From Haplomitrium mnioides (lineage: Eukaryota > Marchantiophyta > Haplomitriopsida > Calobryales), in assembly GCA_049999725.1 (NCBI GenBank), contig JBNGIS010022185.1, positions 1 to 37,806 on the forward strand: a DNA stretch of 37,806 nt, written 5' to 3'. The notes beneath the pieces were generated by a model that saw only the letters and a list, made by a program, of their open reading frames with translations, did not search any database and was not told the DNA's origin. Position numbers and translations under genes: made by a program. This document shows positions 1-10,003 of the stretch, piece after piece; the stretch's first letter is position 1; each line of letters begins with the position of its first letter.

Positions 1-2012
1 TCGAGGATGGTCCGATGAGTCCTCCAGGCCAGAGCTGAGTCAACCGCAGAACCCAATCAACGCGACGGTCCGACTACCCCTTTGCGGGGCGGCATCGGAT
101 GACGCGATTCAGAAGAAGATCAACCAAGACACATGGCGGCTTGCGAGAGTCCGTGAGCGGCTGTGGGGTTCCATGAGCAACTGCGGGAGTCCGTGAGCCT
201 CAACTTGCTACTTCAGAGCGATCGAATCAGGGGCTGCTACGGGTTTACTAGTATGGGCCAGCGGCGAGGCAATCTTAGGTCGAGAATCTTCACTTGCAAG
301 TATTGTGAATCAAGAGCAGAGTTCAACAAATTCCATTGTCACCCTTCTCCGAAGTTTTCCTCCTCCNNNNNNNNNNNNNNNNNNNNNNNNNNNNNNNNNN
401 NNNNNNNNNNNNNNNNNNNNNNNNNNNNNNNNNNNNNNNNNNNNNNNNNNNNNNNNNNNNNNNNNNGCCAGGTGTCACCTTGCCAAGAAGCGGTTGCTAA
501 TGAGAAAAATGGCCAAGTTCAGCGAAGAGAGGAGGAGCGATCTTGATCAAAAATCGTTGGGGGTTGACGCGCGCATGCAAGAGCAGTGTAGATGGGATCA
601 CTGCGATGTGTGGGGGATTGATGAAGATGCAAAATTGAGTTGTGAGAGCAAATTCAAAAAGGAAGACGCAGTGAGGGAGAGAGGAGAGCATTTCAAGAAG
701 GATTCACGTGAGGCGAGTGGACTCGTGCAGGGGGACCAGCGGGGGTGGAGGTGGACTGGAGGGGCATTGAGAACCACTAAGCGTGGAGCTCTAGAGTCTC
801 AAGCAATCTAGGTGGACTCATCGTTGCAGGCGGACTGGCCTTTGGAGGTGCATCACTACTTGAACTGAAGGGAATTCTTTCGGTCTTGAATTTGAGAGAG
901 GCTGCCAAGGGGGGATCTTGGGTTGTCTCAGCATCATATGTGCAGGAGCATCAATCCTAGGGGTGCTTGGAGGCATTTCTGGTCGAATTTCTCAAGTGGA
1001 ATCAAGAGAAGAGTGGCTGTGTTAGTGCCCGCGCACTATAGAGAAGATCCATTTGAAACTCAAGGTGGAGTGGGTGGCCAACAGTCGAGGGGACTATCTT
1101 CCAGAGGTGGAAGTTAAAGAAATCCTCTTCCGAGCATGAGGAAGTAAATTCAAGGTTTCTCGCGAGGGAAATTGAAAAACTATCTAGATAAGAGTGTGTG
1201 GGTGAAGAATTTGAGGAAGATTGGAGTTGTTGATGGGAGTTGAAGGAAAGTTTGGAGAAAAGATTGGTTCTTGACACGTAGGAAGGCCTACAATGTTGGC
1301 AAGCCAAGGTGTCTGTACAAGTGTATATATGTGCATATGTCTAGTTAAGATTTGTGTTCTGTTTGTAGTTCTTAGTATTTAGAGCACCTACTTTCCATTT
1401 GTCAAATCTTGAAGCCACCTTGGGAAGGGGAAGTCAAGACTAAAAGCATTGTATTGTGATTTTTGGATGTTGGGACCCTTCTCCCTTTTGTACACAAGGT
1501 GATTGGGTCCAATTCTGAGCTCCCGAAGTATATTTTGGAATTGACTTAGTAGTGTATCCATCCACCCATATGTGCCCTTGAGAAGTGAATGTGAATGAGC
1601 AGGTTTGTTGCTGAAGCAATTGTTGGCCAGTGGCAAGGACTATGAGACAAAGGGGGATCACTCAAGGCCTCCAAGAGAGGATTTGCAAAGAGGCCATTGC
1701 ATACAAGAACCAATTGGCCTGTTCTATCCACCCCTGCCTTCCTAGTGGCACCTTTCAAGGTTAAGGCCTAAAGAAGGGGTGTGACTTGCATCTGTGGGCA
1801 TTGGGAGGAAAGTGTGATTGTAGTTGTGTGCATGCATGTGTCGTGTTTGGGTGTTGTGAGGTGTTGTTGCAGTCACTCCAGAGCTGGTAAATAGGAGTTG
1901 GGGTCAATTTGGTGCAAAGCCCCTCCCATAAAAGGTCCCGAAACACTAGTCAACCCTTAAGTGGGTGTAAATCAGTCAAAAAAGAGTTAAGGCTCCAACC
2001 ACAAGGCTAACA
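1..2012 (+). repeat. LTR fragment of copy 0 (3' part)
   Basis: This is the 3' portion of a long LTR in plus orientation. Its sequence is the reverse complement of blocks seen in the four minus-strand LTRs of the window. It ends in GGCTAACA at 2005-2012, one base off the family terminus GGCTGACA, and is followed at once by the primer-binding region and gag. Positions 1 to about 165 resemble the LTRs of element 2, whereas about 215 to 2012 resemble those of element 1, so it may be a mosaic. The 5' part lies outside the window. A 100-base gap interrupts it. Confidence 0.85.
367..466. other. assembly gap (100 N)
   Basis: Run of exactly 100 N inside the LTR of copy 0. The round length marks a scaffold placeholder, not a measured distance. 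Confidence 0.99.
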
Positions 2013-2039
2013 TACATTTTTTGGCAATCATGGTAGGAC
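2013..2039 (+). other. primer-binding region of copy 0
   Basis: Immediately after the LTR terminus comes TACATTTT and then TTGGCAATCATGGTAGGAC. The same block follows the 5' LTRs of the other two elements (20258-20284 and 24318-24344, minus strand), where it reads TGGCGATCACAGTGGGAC in the best copy. Position and conservation make it the minus-strand primer-binding site. I could not assign the primer tRNA; it does not match the common initiator-Met site TGGTATCAGAGC. Confidence 0.6.
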
Positions 2040-2084
2040 GAAAGAGTTCTGGAAAGCCACCTTGCAGTAATTTGTTGAGTAAAC

Positions 2085-3766
2085 ATGGGAGCAAGGAAAG
2101 GACTCTGGAATTCTGGAAGCAACCTAGCACCAGAAGTGGAAGGAGATCAGCTAAGGAGGTTGCCTGGTTTGGATAAAGAAGAGATCTCGCTCAGAAGTGG
2201 AAGAAGCTTTGAAAGAGCGTCTAGAGCTTCCTGTACCATACCATCCACCCCCCAATGGCCAATGTAGGGCTTGTGACATAGAGGTCTCGATTTAGATACA
2301 AAACATTCCAAGGATCTACCACAGAGGATCTAGATGAGTGGTTGGATGAGTTCGAGGGCACAGCCTATGTCAATGGGGAGAACCTCATCAAGGAGGCCAT
2401 TCTCTTTGGGGTGTTAAAAAGGGAGGTTGGCCCTTGGTACCAAACCCTACCAGAGGCCACCAAAAGGAATTGGGACACTTTCAAGGCAGCCTTCTTAGAG
2501 GAATTCAGGAAGATAGGTGGGGAGTCCAAGGCCTTAATCAAGATAGGCCGAATGGAGATGAAGAAAAACGAATCAGTCCAGAAGTTTTTGCAATGTTTCC
2601 AGAGGATGGTCTGGAAGATTAACCCCCTACATCGGATGGGATGCTTACCTCCTGGTTCATTTCGGCCCTACCCAGAAGTCTAGGGGCCTGGGTGAGGAGG
2701 TCCAAACCCACATGCCTTGAGCAAGCAGTGGAAGAAGCCTAGAGCTGAAATGGCAAGCTCGAAGAGGAAGTCGAAAAGGAGGGATGAGTCTGATAGTTCT
2801 TGAGAGAGTTCTAGTTAGGAAGACACCTCTAACGCCAGTTCCTCTTCAAACTCTGAATCAAAGAGCAAGAGCAGCCCAAAGAGCTCAAAGGATGAAAGGT
2901 CCCATATGAGGCGGAAGAAGAAGGGGAGCAAAAAGAAAAAAGAGGCCAAAGAGAAGAGGGCCAAAAAACATGACCGACATAAGGAGGCCAAGGAGAGGAA
3001 GGCCCACCGGTCCCATGATAAAGGTGCTGGGGGAGAAACCAACAAAAGGAGAGGGGTGAAAGACCCCATGGAGGAGATTAATGCAAAATTAGAAGCCATG
3101 ACGATCCATTTTGCAGGCCTGAAGCCCAAGGGGAAAAAAGTGTTGACACGAAGGGCGCATGTCTGGTGCGTGAAGTGCAGAACCTATGGGTACTCCCCCC
3201 AAGAATGCCCTCTGGATGGGACGCCTATCCATTATGTAAGGGAGGACCCACCTGAGTGGTACCATGAGGAGGTGGAATATGTAGAGGAGGAGCCACCCGA
3301 ACTCGTGTACCACGTAGTCTGCCAACCCTGACTGATGGCAAGCATACCGGTCAATATGGTGTCTGGCCAATCACCGACTTGGGGACACGCACGGCCAGAA
3401 GAGTTAGAGACCGGCCCGAATTGGACCAGGGTGATGGTATGGTGGAATTGTGGGCAGCCATGCCACATTTCCCCTAATTGTCCGGAGCCTAGGAAGCAAG
3501 GGTATGACATGCCACCACCACTATGTACCGGCTACAAAGAGGAAGGGCATCTGGCCAATAATTGCCCCCATTCCAAAAGGCAGGAGTTGCCTCCCAACCC
3601 GACCCAATAGGCACCTCCGCCGACAGCAGTCAACTTGGTGACCACCTCATGGGAACATGTGGCAGAGTTTCCAGAATAGGAGACACCAGTGGAGGAGGAC
3701 TGCTACCGAGTGGCCACTAGGGTTGCAGCCAAGGCCAAAGAAAAGGGAAAGGCCAAGCAGGCTCGG
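2085..3766 (+). pseudogene. gag: broken gag of copy 0
   Basis: Nucleocapsid/capsid gene of a Ty3/Gypsy element, spread over several frames. Around 2285-2640 it encodes the capsid-like domain, with landmarks DEWLDEFEGTAY, GPWYQTLPEATKRNWDTF and LEEFRKIGGES, which match the plant retrotransposon Gag family. A frameshift near 2640 and stops around 2740-2820 follow. From 2906 there is a Lys/Glu/Arg-rich stretch (RRKKKGSKKKKEAKEKRAKK). Then come three zinc-knuckle sites. ZK1 at 3167-3208 has His changed to Tyr (CVKCRTYGYSPQEC). ZK2 at 3440-3481 has the first Cys changed to Trp. ZK3 near 3523-3564 reads CTGYKEEGHLANNC, with the second Cys lost. The charged Gag-protease linker breaks off at 3766 where an inverted LTR begins. 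The ATG at 2085 is not conserved in the other copies, so the true start is unknown. Confidence 0.85.
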
Positions 3767-4176
3767 TCATCTCCAACGCCTTCAAGGTCGGGGGAGGACA
3801 ACTTCGGAGAAGGCTGACGATGGAATTTGTTGAGCCTTGCACGGATCCCCAATGCTCGCACTTGAAGAGTCCCGATACGTGATTGCCTCGCCGCTGGTCC
3901 ACATTAGTAAACCCGTAGTAGTCGCCGATCCGATTGCTTCGAAATAGTAAGTTGAGCACAGACCTGAAGTCAGTGGTCAGAGAGGTCTTTTTGCAGAGAG
4001 ATCTAAAAAGAATTGCTTGAAGAGCATTGGGTTCGCTGATCAACACCGCAGATTAGCTACTTGACGTATCTCATAGGCTGATCCGCAATTTTCCCTCGGC
4101 TATTTCCCAGCTGCCATGTTTTTGAAGATCCCTGCAGACTTCTCTCAGGCTGCTACGTTTCCAAAGCGCGTTGTCC

Positions 4177-5040
4177 GATGGATCCTACGGACCCTTCCGA
4201 AGCACCCCATGAATTCCTTCGAAGTTGTACCCTCCGTTGTTTCCCAAGGACACTCCTCCGGCCGACACGTCTCCGATGTTGCCTATGGACTCTCGCAAAG
4301 TCGCCACGTTTTTGCAGTCGCGCCGTCCGCCGCCACCCGCAAGGTGGAAGTTGGACCGCTGCTGCCCTCTGTTCCGAAGTTGACCGTCCGATGGATCTCG
4401 CAGACCCTTCCGAAGCATACTTTCCAAGGCACCCCATGGATTCCTCCAAAGTTGTACCCTTTGCTATTTTCCAAGGGCACTCCCTTGGTTGCCACGTCTC
4501 CGATGTCACCCATAGACTCCCGCAAAGCCGCCCCGTTTCCGCAGTCGCGCCGTCCGCTGTTGCCCGCAAGGTGGAAGTTGGACCGCCGTTGCCCTCTATT
4601 CCGAAGTTGACCATTCGATGGATCCCGCGGACCTTTCGAAGTACCCCGCGGATTTCTTCGAAGTTGAGTGCAAGATCCAAAGTTTGTCTGATCCCCGAGA
4701 ATCCCGTGGACCCTTCCGAAGTGTACCTTCCGAAGCATACCTTCCAAAGCACCCCGCGGATTCCTCCGAAGTTGTACCCTCCGCTATTTCCCAAGGACAC
4801 TCCCCTGACTACCACATCTCCGATGTCACCCACGGACTCCCACAAAGCTGCCACATTTCCGCAATTGCACCGCCCGCCGCCGCTCGCAAGTTGGACCGCC
4901 GCTGCCCTCTGTTTCGAAGTTGACCGTCTGATGGATCCCGAGGACCCTTCTGAATCATACCTTCCAAAGTACCCCGCGGATTCCTCCGAAGTTGACTGCC
5001 AGATTTGAAGTTCGTCTGATCTCCGAGAATCCCACAGACC
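4177..5040 (-). repeat. tandem repeat inside LTR (period about 210-310 bp)
   Basis: The landmark GATGGATC recurs at 4177, 4390, 4617 and 4930. Each is followed by the same succession of blocks (CCGAAGCA, TTCCTCCGAAGTTGTACCCT, CCAAGGACACTCC, GCAAGGTGGAAGTTGGACCG). The partner LTR has only two landmarks, at 26326 and 26567. Copy number therefore differs between the two LTRs of the same element. Long open frames on both strands here are a by-product of the GC-rich repeat. Confidence 0.75.
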
Positions 5041-5087
5041 CTTCCGAGCCTCTGCTTTGACCTTTCAAACTTTTAGTTCGACTTCCA

Positions 5088-5187
5088 NNNNNNNNNNNNN
5101 NNNNNNNNNNNNNNNNNNNNNNNNNNNNNNNNNNNNNNNNNNNNNNNNNNNNNNNNNNNNNNNNNNNNNNNNNNNNNNNNNNNNNNN
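5088..5187. other. assembly gap (100 N)
   Basis: Gap inside the truncated LTR. The partner LTR has about 185 bp between the same flanks (about 26721-26907), so the true distance is probably longer than 100. Confidence 0.99.
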
Positions 5188-6121
5188 CGAAACGGATCCC
5201 TTTTAACTGGGGACCCCACTTCGGATCTCTACTTGGTACCCTTTTAACCGGAGCTTCCCACCGCGGAGACTCACACGGATACCTTACAGATCCCACTTAA
5301 CTGAGACACCCCACGTCATATGACTAAGTTTTGATATGTCTTTCAAGTTCCTCATACCTTTCTTTGTTCGATTTGATTCCTCACAGGGATCTTCCTCCTT
5401 TTGTCTGATTTTCGTAGTCGACTTCTGATTTCGAAGAAGCTTCCCACTCTTCTCAGCTGGGCGACCCACCGTAGAGCCTCATCCTCAGATTTTGCACAGC
5501 TGCCTCTTCCATACCTGGCTTCACGCACAACATCCTCCTTTGTAAGTCGTTCGTTGCCGCTAGACGATTCTTCACATTGGTGCAACTTCAGACCCGCTCG
5601 CTCAATGACCCTCTGCACGAATCCTGATTGTCCTCCTCCACGCCTCCCCTCGTTCCCGCTGGATTTGTAGCTCCCATGCAATCTCTTGCTCGATCTGCTC
5701 GCGTTCTGCCAGCTTCCCTATCTGCAATCTGCCCATGTGCATGTGGCCCTCTCCCAATTTCTCGCCTTCCTTCTTGGACTTGGAATTTCCCTTCCCCACT
5801 CTCGATCACCTCACCTTGCTTCCCTCTCACTTTCTTGCGAGTCAATTTGCACTTCCTGCTTGCATTCTCATCTGGCTCCTCTTAATTCCACATGGCTCCT
5901 CCTTTGCATTGCATGATTCATGACATCTACTAGGGAAAGCAGAAAAGGAAAGGAAGAGAAGGGAGAGGAGAGAGGGAAGAGAGGGGAAGGATGGAATAAT
6001 GATAATAAAACAATAAAATATAATGAAATACAAAAGACTAATACAAACTAAAAGAATTAACCAAGCTAGAAGCTCAATAATCACAAAAAAGAAAAAAAAA
6101 CTCAAATACATCCGGCCGACA

Positions 6122-6138
6122 TAACTCCCCTTTTAATT
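6122..6138 (-). other. polypurine tract of element 1
   Basis: The minus strand reads AATTAAAAGGGGAGTTA directly before the LTR start TGTCGGCC. This purine run next to the 3' LTR is the expected plus-strand primer site. The same block, AAAAGGAGAG, stands before the 3' LTR of element 2 (14266-14282). Confidence 0.75.
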
Positions 6139-6423
6139 GTGCAGCAACCCCGCAAACACCCTTCCTCCTCCTGACCTTCTTGGGCTCCTTCGTGGTCGCT
6201 GCTCTAACCTTCCTTGCTAGATGCTTTTTAGTCGACTTGGCCACCACACCACGCACCACTCACACAACACACCAACACGAACGAACACACCCCACCACAC
6301 TCCTACACCCCACACTTGCACTCCCCTGCCAGACAATGGTACGCCCCCGCATTCCAACTCTAATCATACATATGTACAAAACTCCCACGCCCGCTGTATA
6401 CGGCGGTACCCTCTACATTAGTC

Positions 6424-6943
6424 CTCCTGGTGGTAATACCGCTTGAGTCAGTCGTAATGGACCCGATTGGGAAGGTGTGCCCCTATCACAGTGCTCAACT
6501 CTATTGATCCATTATCGTGAAGCACTCTCACCATGTAAGGCCCCATCTACCGGGTATGCAGCTTCCTGAGAAAGTGCAAGAACCTCTTGTTGTAGAGCAA
6601 CACCAAATCCCCACCTTTGAAGTCAATTGGCCGCAGCTTCTTGTCATGTTGTCTCTTGGTCAGTTGCTACTGATGTTCTAGTCGCTCATACGCCCCTACC
6701 TTGATCTCTTCTAAGGCCTCCAACTGATGCACCTTTTCCATTTGGCTCGGGCTCTCTACCATTCTCTCCTCTACTGTCACCCGAAGTGTTGGGACTTCAA
6801 ATTCCACCGGGACCAGCGAGTGTTGTCCAAAGACCAGGAAGTAAGGGCAGTGGCCTGTGGTGGTCTTGTAGGCCAGGTTATATCCATGGGTGGCAGTCAG
6901 CAGCTTCAGATCCCAATCCACTTTATTGGCTGCCACCGTTTGT
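6424..6943 (-). pseudogene. pol: integrase C-terminal part, element 1
   Basis: Continues the integrase after a one-base deletion relative to element 2, next to the catalytic Glu (near 6975). Residues VDWDLKLLTATHGYNLAY and GHCPYFLVFGQHSLVPVEFE match the region after the Ty3/Gypsy integrase core. The part at 6430-6660 carries GGDLVLLYNKRFLHFLRKL and VRVLHDNGSIELSTVIG, which match the usual GDLVLLYDSRLxxFPGKL segment of the SH3-like C-terminal domain. Stops interrupt it, including two TAG codons where Trp is expected (HTR-stop-MGPY, HYD-stop-LKRYY). No chromodomain was recognised after it. Confidence 0.8.
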
Positions 6944-8161
6944 TCAAAATTTTGCCCATAATTCTATTGGCCTCTCTATTAACCCATTAGCCTTAGGGTG
7001 ATAGGCTGTGGTTTTCCCGTGCTTGACCAAATACCTTCCTGTGAGCTCACCAATGACCTGGTTAACAAAATATGTGCCTTGGTCACTCACCAACTCCAGC
7101 GGTGCCATGAATCGGGTGAAGATCTGCTCATAGAGGAATCGAGCCACCATTGGCGCGTCATCCTTCTTGGTTGCCTTAGCCTCAACCCACTTGGTGGCGT
7201 AGTCAGTGGAAAGCAGAATGTACCTATCCTTGCACCTCGTGGACGGGGTGATGGGCCCAATGAAGTCAATTCCCCACTTCTCGAATGGGGCCAGGGGGAT
7301 GATCGGCACTAGGGGATGGTGGCACGCTACTGCTGGTTTCCCAGTCCACTGACAAGCATCACACATTTTTACAAAGAAATAGACATCCCTATGTAGGGTG
7401 GGCCACCAGTATTTAGCATCTACAATCTTCCGAATGGTGGTTTCTGCAGCAAAATGACCACCAGCCTCTTCTTCGTGCATGGTCTGCATCACCACTGTGG
7501 ACTGGTCTTTCTCTAGACACCTACGTATCTGCCCATCCATGCCTTGTTGGTGCAACATTCCCTTGATCATGAGAAAGGGCCTCACCTTTCTGAGAAACGC
7601 TGTTGCTTGTTCTGGGATGCGCCCTGGAGGAATTCTTGCCGTCAAGAGGAACCCAATGATGTCCCCATATTCTGTAGGTCTCCCTTCCCTGATGTGGAAC
7701 AGATCTTCATCCATGAAGGTGTCCCCCACTCCCTCCTTACTTGGGTACCCCTCAATCCTTGAGAAGAAGTGGGCATTCTGGTGTTTCTTCCCCGGCTTGA
7801 TCCGTACCTCAAAATCAAACTCCTGGAGTAGCAACATCCACCTCGCCACTCTCCTAGCCAGATCCGGCTTGTTGACCATGTATTTCAAGACATCATGATC
7901 AATGTGGAACACCACTTTGTAATGCAGCAGGTAGTACCTGAATTTCTTCAACGAGTAGATTATCCCCAGAGCCTCACGATCGGTGGGTGAGTAATTCTTT
8001 TTTGCCGCTGAGAGGAGTCTGCTGGCAAAGTAGATCGAGTGGTCCCTTCCCTCCTCATCCAGCTGACTCAGCACTGCTCCCAGATAGAAGCTTGAAACAT
8101 CCACCATCACGTGGAACTCCTTGGACCAGTTTGGGAGCGCCAAGATAGGTGCATTGGCCAT
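6944..8161 (-). pseudogene. pol: RNase H and integrase, element 1 (longest open frame)
   Basis: An open frame of 405 codons, the best-preserved piece of pol in the window. Residues 15-125 are the RNase H domain, with FHVMVDVSSF, DREALGIIYSLKKFRYYL and FHIDHDVLKYM supplying the acidic active-site residues. The integrase zinc-binding domain follows (MHEEEAGGHF, RDVYFFVKMCDACQ; HHCC pattern), then the catalytic core with WGIDFIGP, LVSDQGTYF and NGLIER. Counting gives exactly 35 residues between the second Asp and the Glu, the D,D-35-E signature. The ATG at its start is a chance one: the element 2 counterpart reads LKRRLANAP, and here CGA has become TGA directly before the ATG. The frame ends by a one-base deletion just after the catalytic Glu. 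It is a fragment of a polyprotein, not an independent gene. Confidence 0.9.
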
Positions 8162-8359
8162 TCACCTTTTGAGCCCATTAAAGCTAGGTGTTCTGGGCTC
8201 AGTTGGCTCTAAATCACTGCCCCTTTTCGCCATCTTAGTTTGGTGGTAGGCTACTAGGGAAAATTTTGGGATGAACCTGTTGTAGTAGCCTAGGAATCCC
8301 TGCACTTTTACCTGGTCCACGGCAATTCCTTGGCTAGAGACCCTATGCCCCAGTAGCAT
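8162..8359 (-). pseudogene. pol: RT thumb/connection fragment, element 1
   Basis: Encodes LLGHRVSSQGIAVDQVKVQ and GFLGYYNRFIPKFSLVAYH. These match the segment between the reverse transcriptase palm and RNase H in Ty3/Gypsy elements (GHxVSxxGIxxDxxK, FLGxxGYYRRFI). Compared with element 2 it lacks about 22 residues between DQ and VQGFLG. It ends at the TGA that precedes the RNase H frame. Confidence 0.8.
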
Positions 8360-8398
8360 CCCTTCCCTTACTGCAAAGAAACACTTTCCATAATGTAG

Positions 8399-9045
8399 TC
8401 ACAGTCCCGTCTCCCTGCAACGCTGAAATGTGAGCCGTACATGCTCCTCATGATCCTTGACTTTGCCATATACCATGAAGTCGTCTATGAAGATTTCAAG
8501 GAACTGCCTGAGATAGTCTGGAAACATGTTCATGAGACCAAATGGCATTCTCCGAAAGACGAACACTCCCCACTCTGTTGTGAAGGCAGTTTTTAGTTGG
8601 TCCTCCTTCCGTATCCACACCTGATTGTATCTGAAGTACCCATCCATGATGAAACTGTAAACTTCTTGGCCTACCAGCAGGTCTAGCACACTATCAGTGA
8701 AAGGGAGGGGTAGTGGTCCTTCCTTGTTGCCACATTCAACTTGCGGAAATCTTGGAAAACCTTAATTTTTGGTTTTCCGTCCCAGCCTGCCTTCTTCGGC
8801 ACCACCACCAGAGGGGACACCCATTTGCTGTTCAAGACAGGGTACATAAACCCTGCCTCTAGGAGCTTGTCCACCTCCTCTTTAACTAGCAGAGAGAAGC
8901 GTGGGTTCATTCGGTACTGTCGCTGTCTTACGGGGGTAGCATTGGCTTCCAAATCAATTCTGTGCTCCCCTAGTTCTCTAGGCCTGCCCTTCAGGTCCGT
9001 ATGGCTCCATGCAAATATATCACTGAAATTCCCTAGGGTCTGCAT
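8399..9045 (-). pseudogene. pol: reverse transcriptase palm, element 1
   Basis: Two overlapping frames make up the reverse transcriptase. The upstream one (9045-8683) has PRELGEHRIDLEANATPVRQ, VDKLLEAGFMYPVLNSKWVS and LNVATRKDHYP. The downstream one (8689-8399) has FIMDGYFRYNQVWI (motif A, catalytic Asp), KTAFTTEWGVFVFRRMPFGL and EIFIDDFMVYG (motif C, the two catalytic Asp). Motif B is damaged: MPFGL runs directly into MNMF, so about ten residues (CNAPGTFWRL in element 2) are missing in frame. With the frameshift near 8689 the enzyme cannot be functional. Confidence 0.88.
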
Positions 9046-9123
9046 GAAGGCTCTCTCAGCTCCTCTATTTAGGGCGAATCCAAGCTGGAATGTACTCCCG
9101 TCGAGAACCGTTATCTCTCGGTA

Positions 9124-9390
9124 CTACTCTGCTATGATGACCTCCAATTTGTTCATGTTTATGGGATCAGAGTCTAATTCCAAGTGGGTGAGCCTTTGGT
9201 CGTCGACAGCAGGCTTCTTGTCATGCTCTCTTATCCCACTTTGGTGATCATCCTCCTCTGAGATGATAGCTGCAGCCGACTCCCATTTTAGCTCAATTTC
9301 ATGGGAGGATGTGGATGCCTCTGACTCTGCTTTTTGGTCAGGTCCAGAGCTGAGGGTTGACACTCCTAACCCAGCTTCCTTCATGCCCAA
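9124..9390 (-). pseudogene. pol: PR-RT linker, element 1
   Basis: Acidic, Ser-rich frame between protease and reverse transcriptase, ending THLELDSDPINMNKLEVIIAE. It aligns by eye with 17444-17300 of element 2 (LAHLESDCDSMNRNMVEVIKAG), which leads directly into reverse transcriptase. No catalytic domain is seen. Confidence 0.6.
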
Positions 9391-9558
9391 ACTCCAAAGA
9401 CAAAGGTCTTCAATTGGTTTACTTTGGTTTCAACATTGCCCAAAAAGTCTACCTCTGTCATGTCACTCACCAGTTTCAGCCAGTAAGTGTCCTCATCCTC
9501 CGACTCCTCTTCCACCAACCACTCTATGTCATATTCTTTGTCCTATGTAGTCTTCTCT

Positions 9559-10003
9559 TCATGTGAGACAGGTCTGTAATGCACCACGGTCTTGCCGAGC
9601 TTGAACACTAATATGGAGTCCTCCCAATTGTACATTACCTTGGCACCATAAAACTAGGGCTTTCCGATTAAAACAAGGTATAGGGAACTCCTGGCCGATC
9701 TCATCACCAGGTAGTCGGTGGGTGGTCTTCTCCACCATGTTCACTCTTGCCCCTCCATCCACGGGCAACAAGGGCAGAGTACACCCTGCAATCTGGATGT
9801 CTATCTTCAGAGCTCCTTTATCCTCGCAGATCATCCTCAAGTTGGCGGTGGTGCCCACCGTGGGGAGCTTTCTTTTCCTTCTGGCGCCCATGAGTAGCTT
9901 TCGGAGCTGCCTCTTGTATATAGGGTTGTCCTTGATCAGCTGACCTACGATCGCAGTGACCGGGTAGTCCCATACATCCCTCTGGATGCTGTAAGGTATG
10001 CAA
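9559..10003 (-). pseudogene. pol: aspartic protease, element 1 (internal deletion)
   Basis: Retroviral-type protease. The frame 9891-9559 starts MGARRKRKLPTVG and has the active-site motif PVDGGARVNM. Just after it, sequence matching about 17880-18004 of element 2 (about 125 bp) is absent, which removes the flap region and shifts the frame; the later YPVLIGRPWL block survives only out of frame. A preceding segment up to 10003 matches the start of the element 2 protease frame (SIQRDVRDCPVTAIV). Not functional. Confidence 0.8.

Larger units (their letters stand above)
3767..6121 (-). repeat. 3' LTR of element 1 (truncated)
   Basis: On the minus strand it starts with TGTCGGCCGGATG at 6121 and follows the complete LTR at 24345-27839 up to a point matching 25914, where the LTR is cut. 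About 1,567 bp of its 3' end are missing. It contains extra copies of an internal tandem repeat (4177-5040), a purine-rich tract (about 5941-5993) and a 100-base gap. Shared blocks with the LTR at 24345-27839 (for example the one at 3777-3860 matching 25925-26008) show that the two belong to one element and differ from the LTRs of element 2. Confidence 0.88.

Noticed and set aside
1310-1345. TATATA near the 3' side of the copy 0 LTR as the element promoter
   Set aside because: The match is weak and is not clearly conserved in the LTRs of element 2, and the transcription start cannot be located from sequence alone.
4153-5008. Long overlapping frames on both strands inside the LTR (up to 276 codons, Pro/Ser-rich or Gly-rich)
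   Set aside because: They follow a GC-rich tandem repeat, exist in both strands at once, are not conserved in the partner LTRs and have no recognisable domain.
6083-6101. A-rich run as the tail of a LINE or SINE
   Set aside because: The run sits at the same place in every LTR of the family, about 20 bases from the LTR end, so it is part of the LTR.
6998-7898. Plus-strand frames opposite the integrase and RNase H
   Set aside because: They are antisense shadows of conserved minus-strand coding sequence and match no family.
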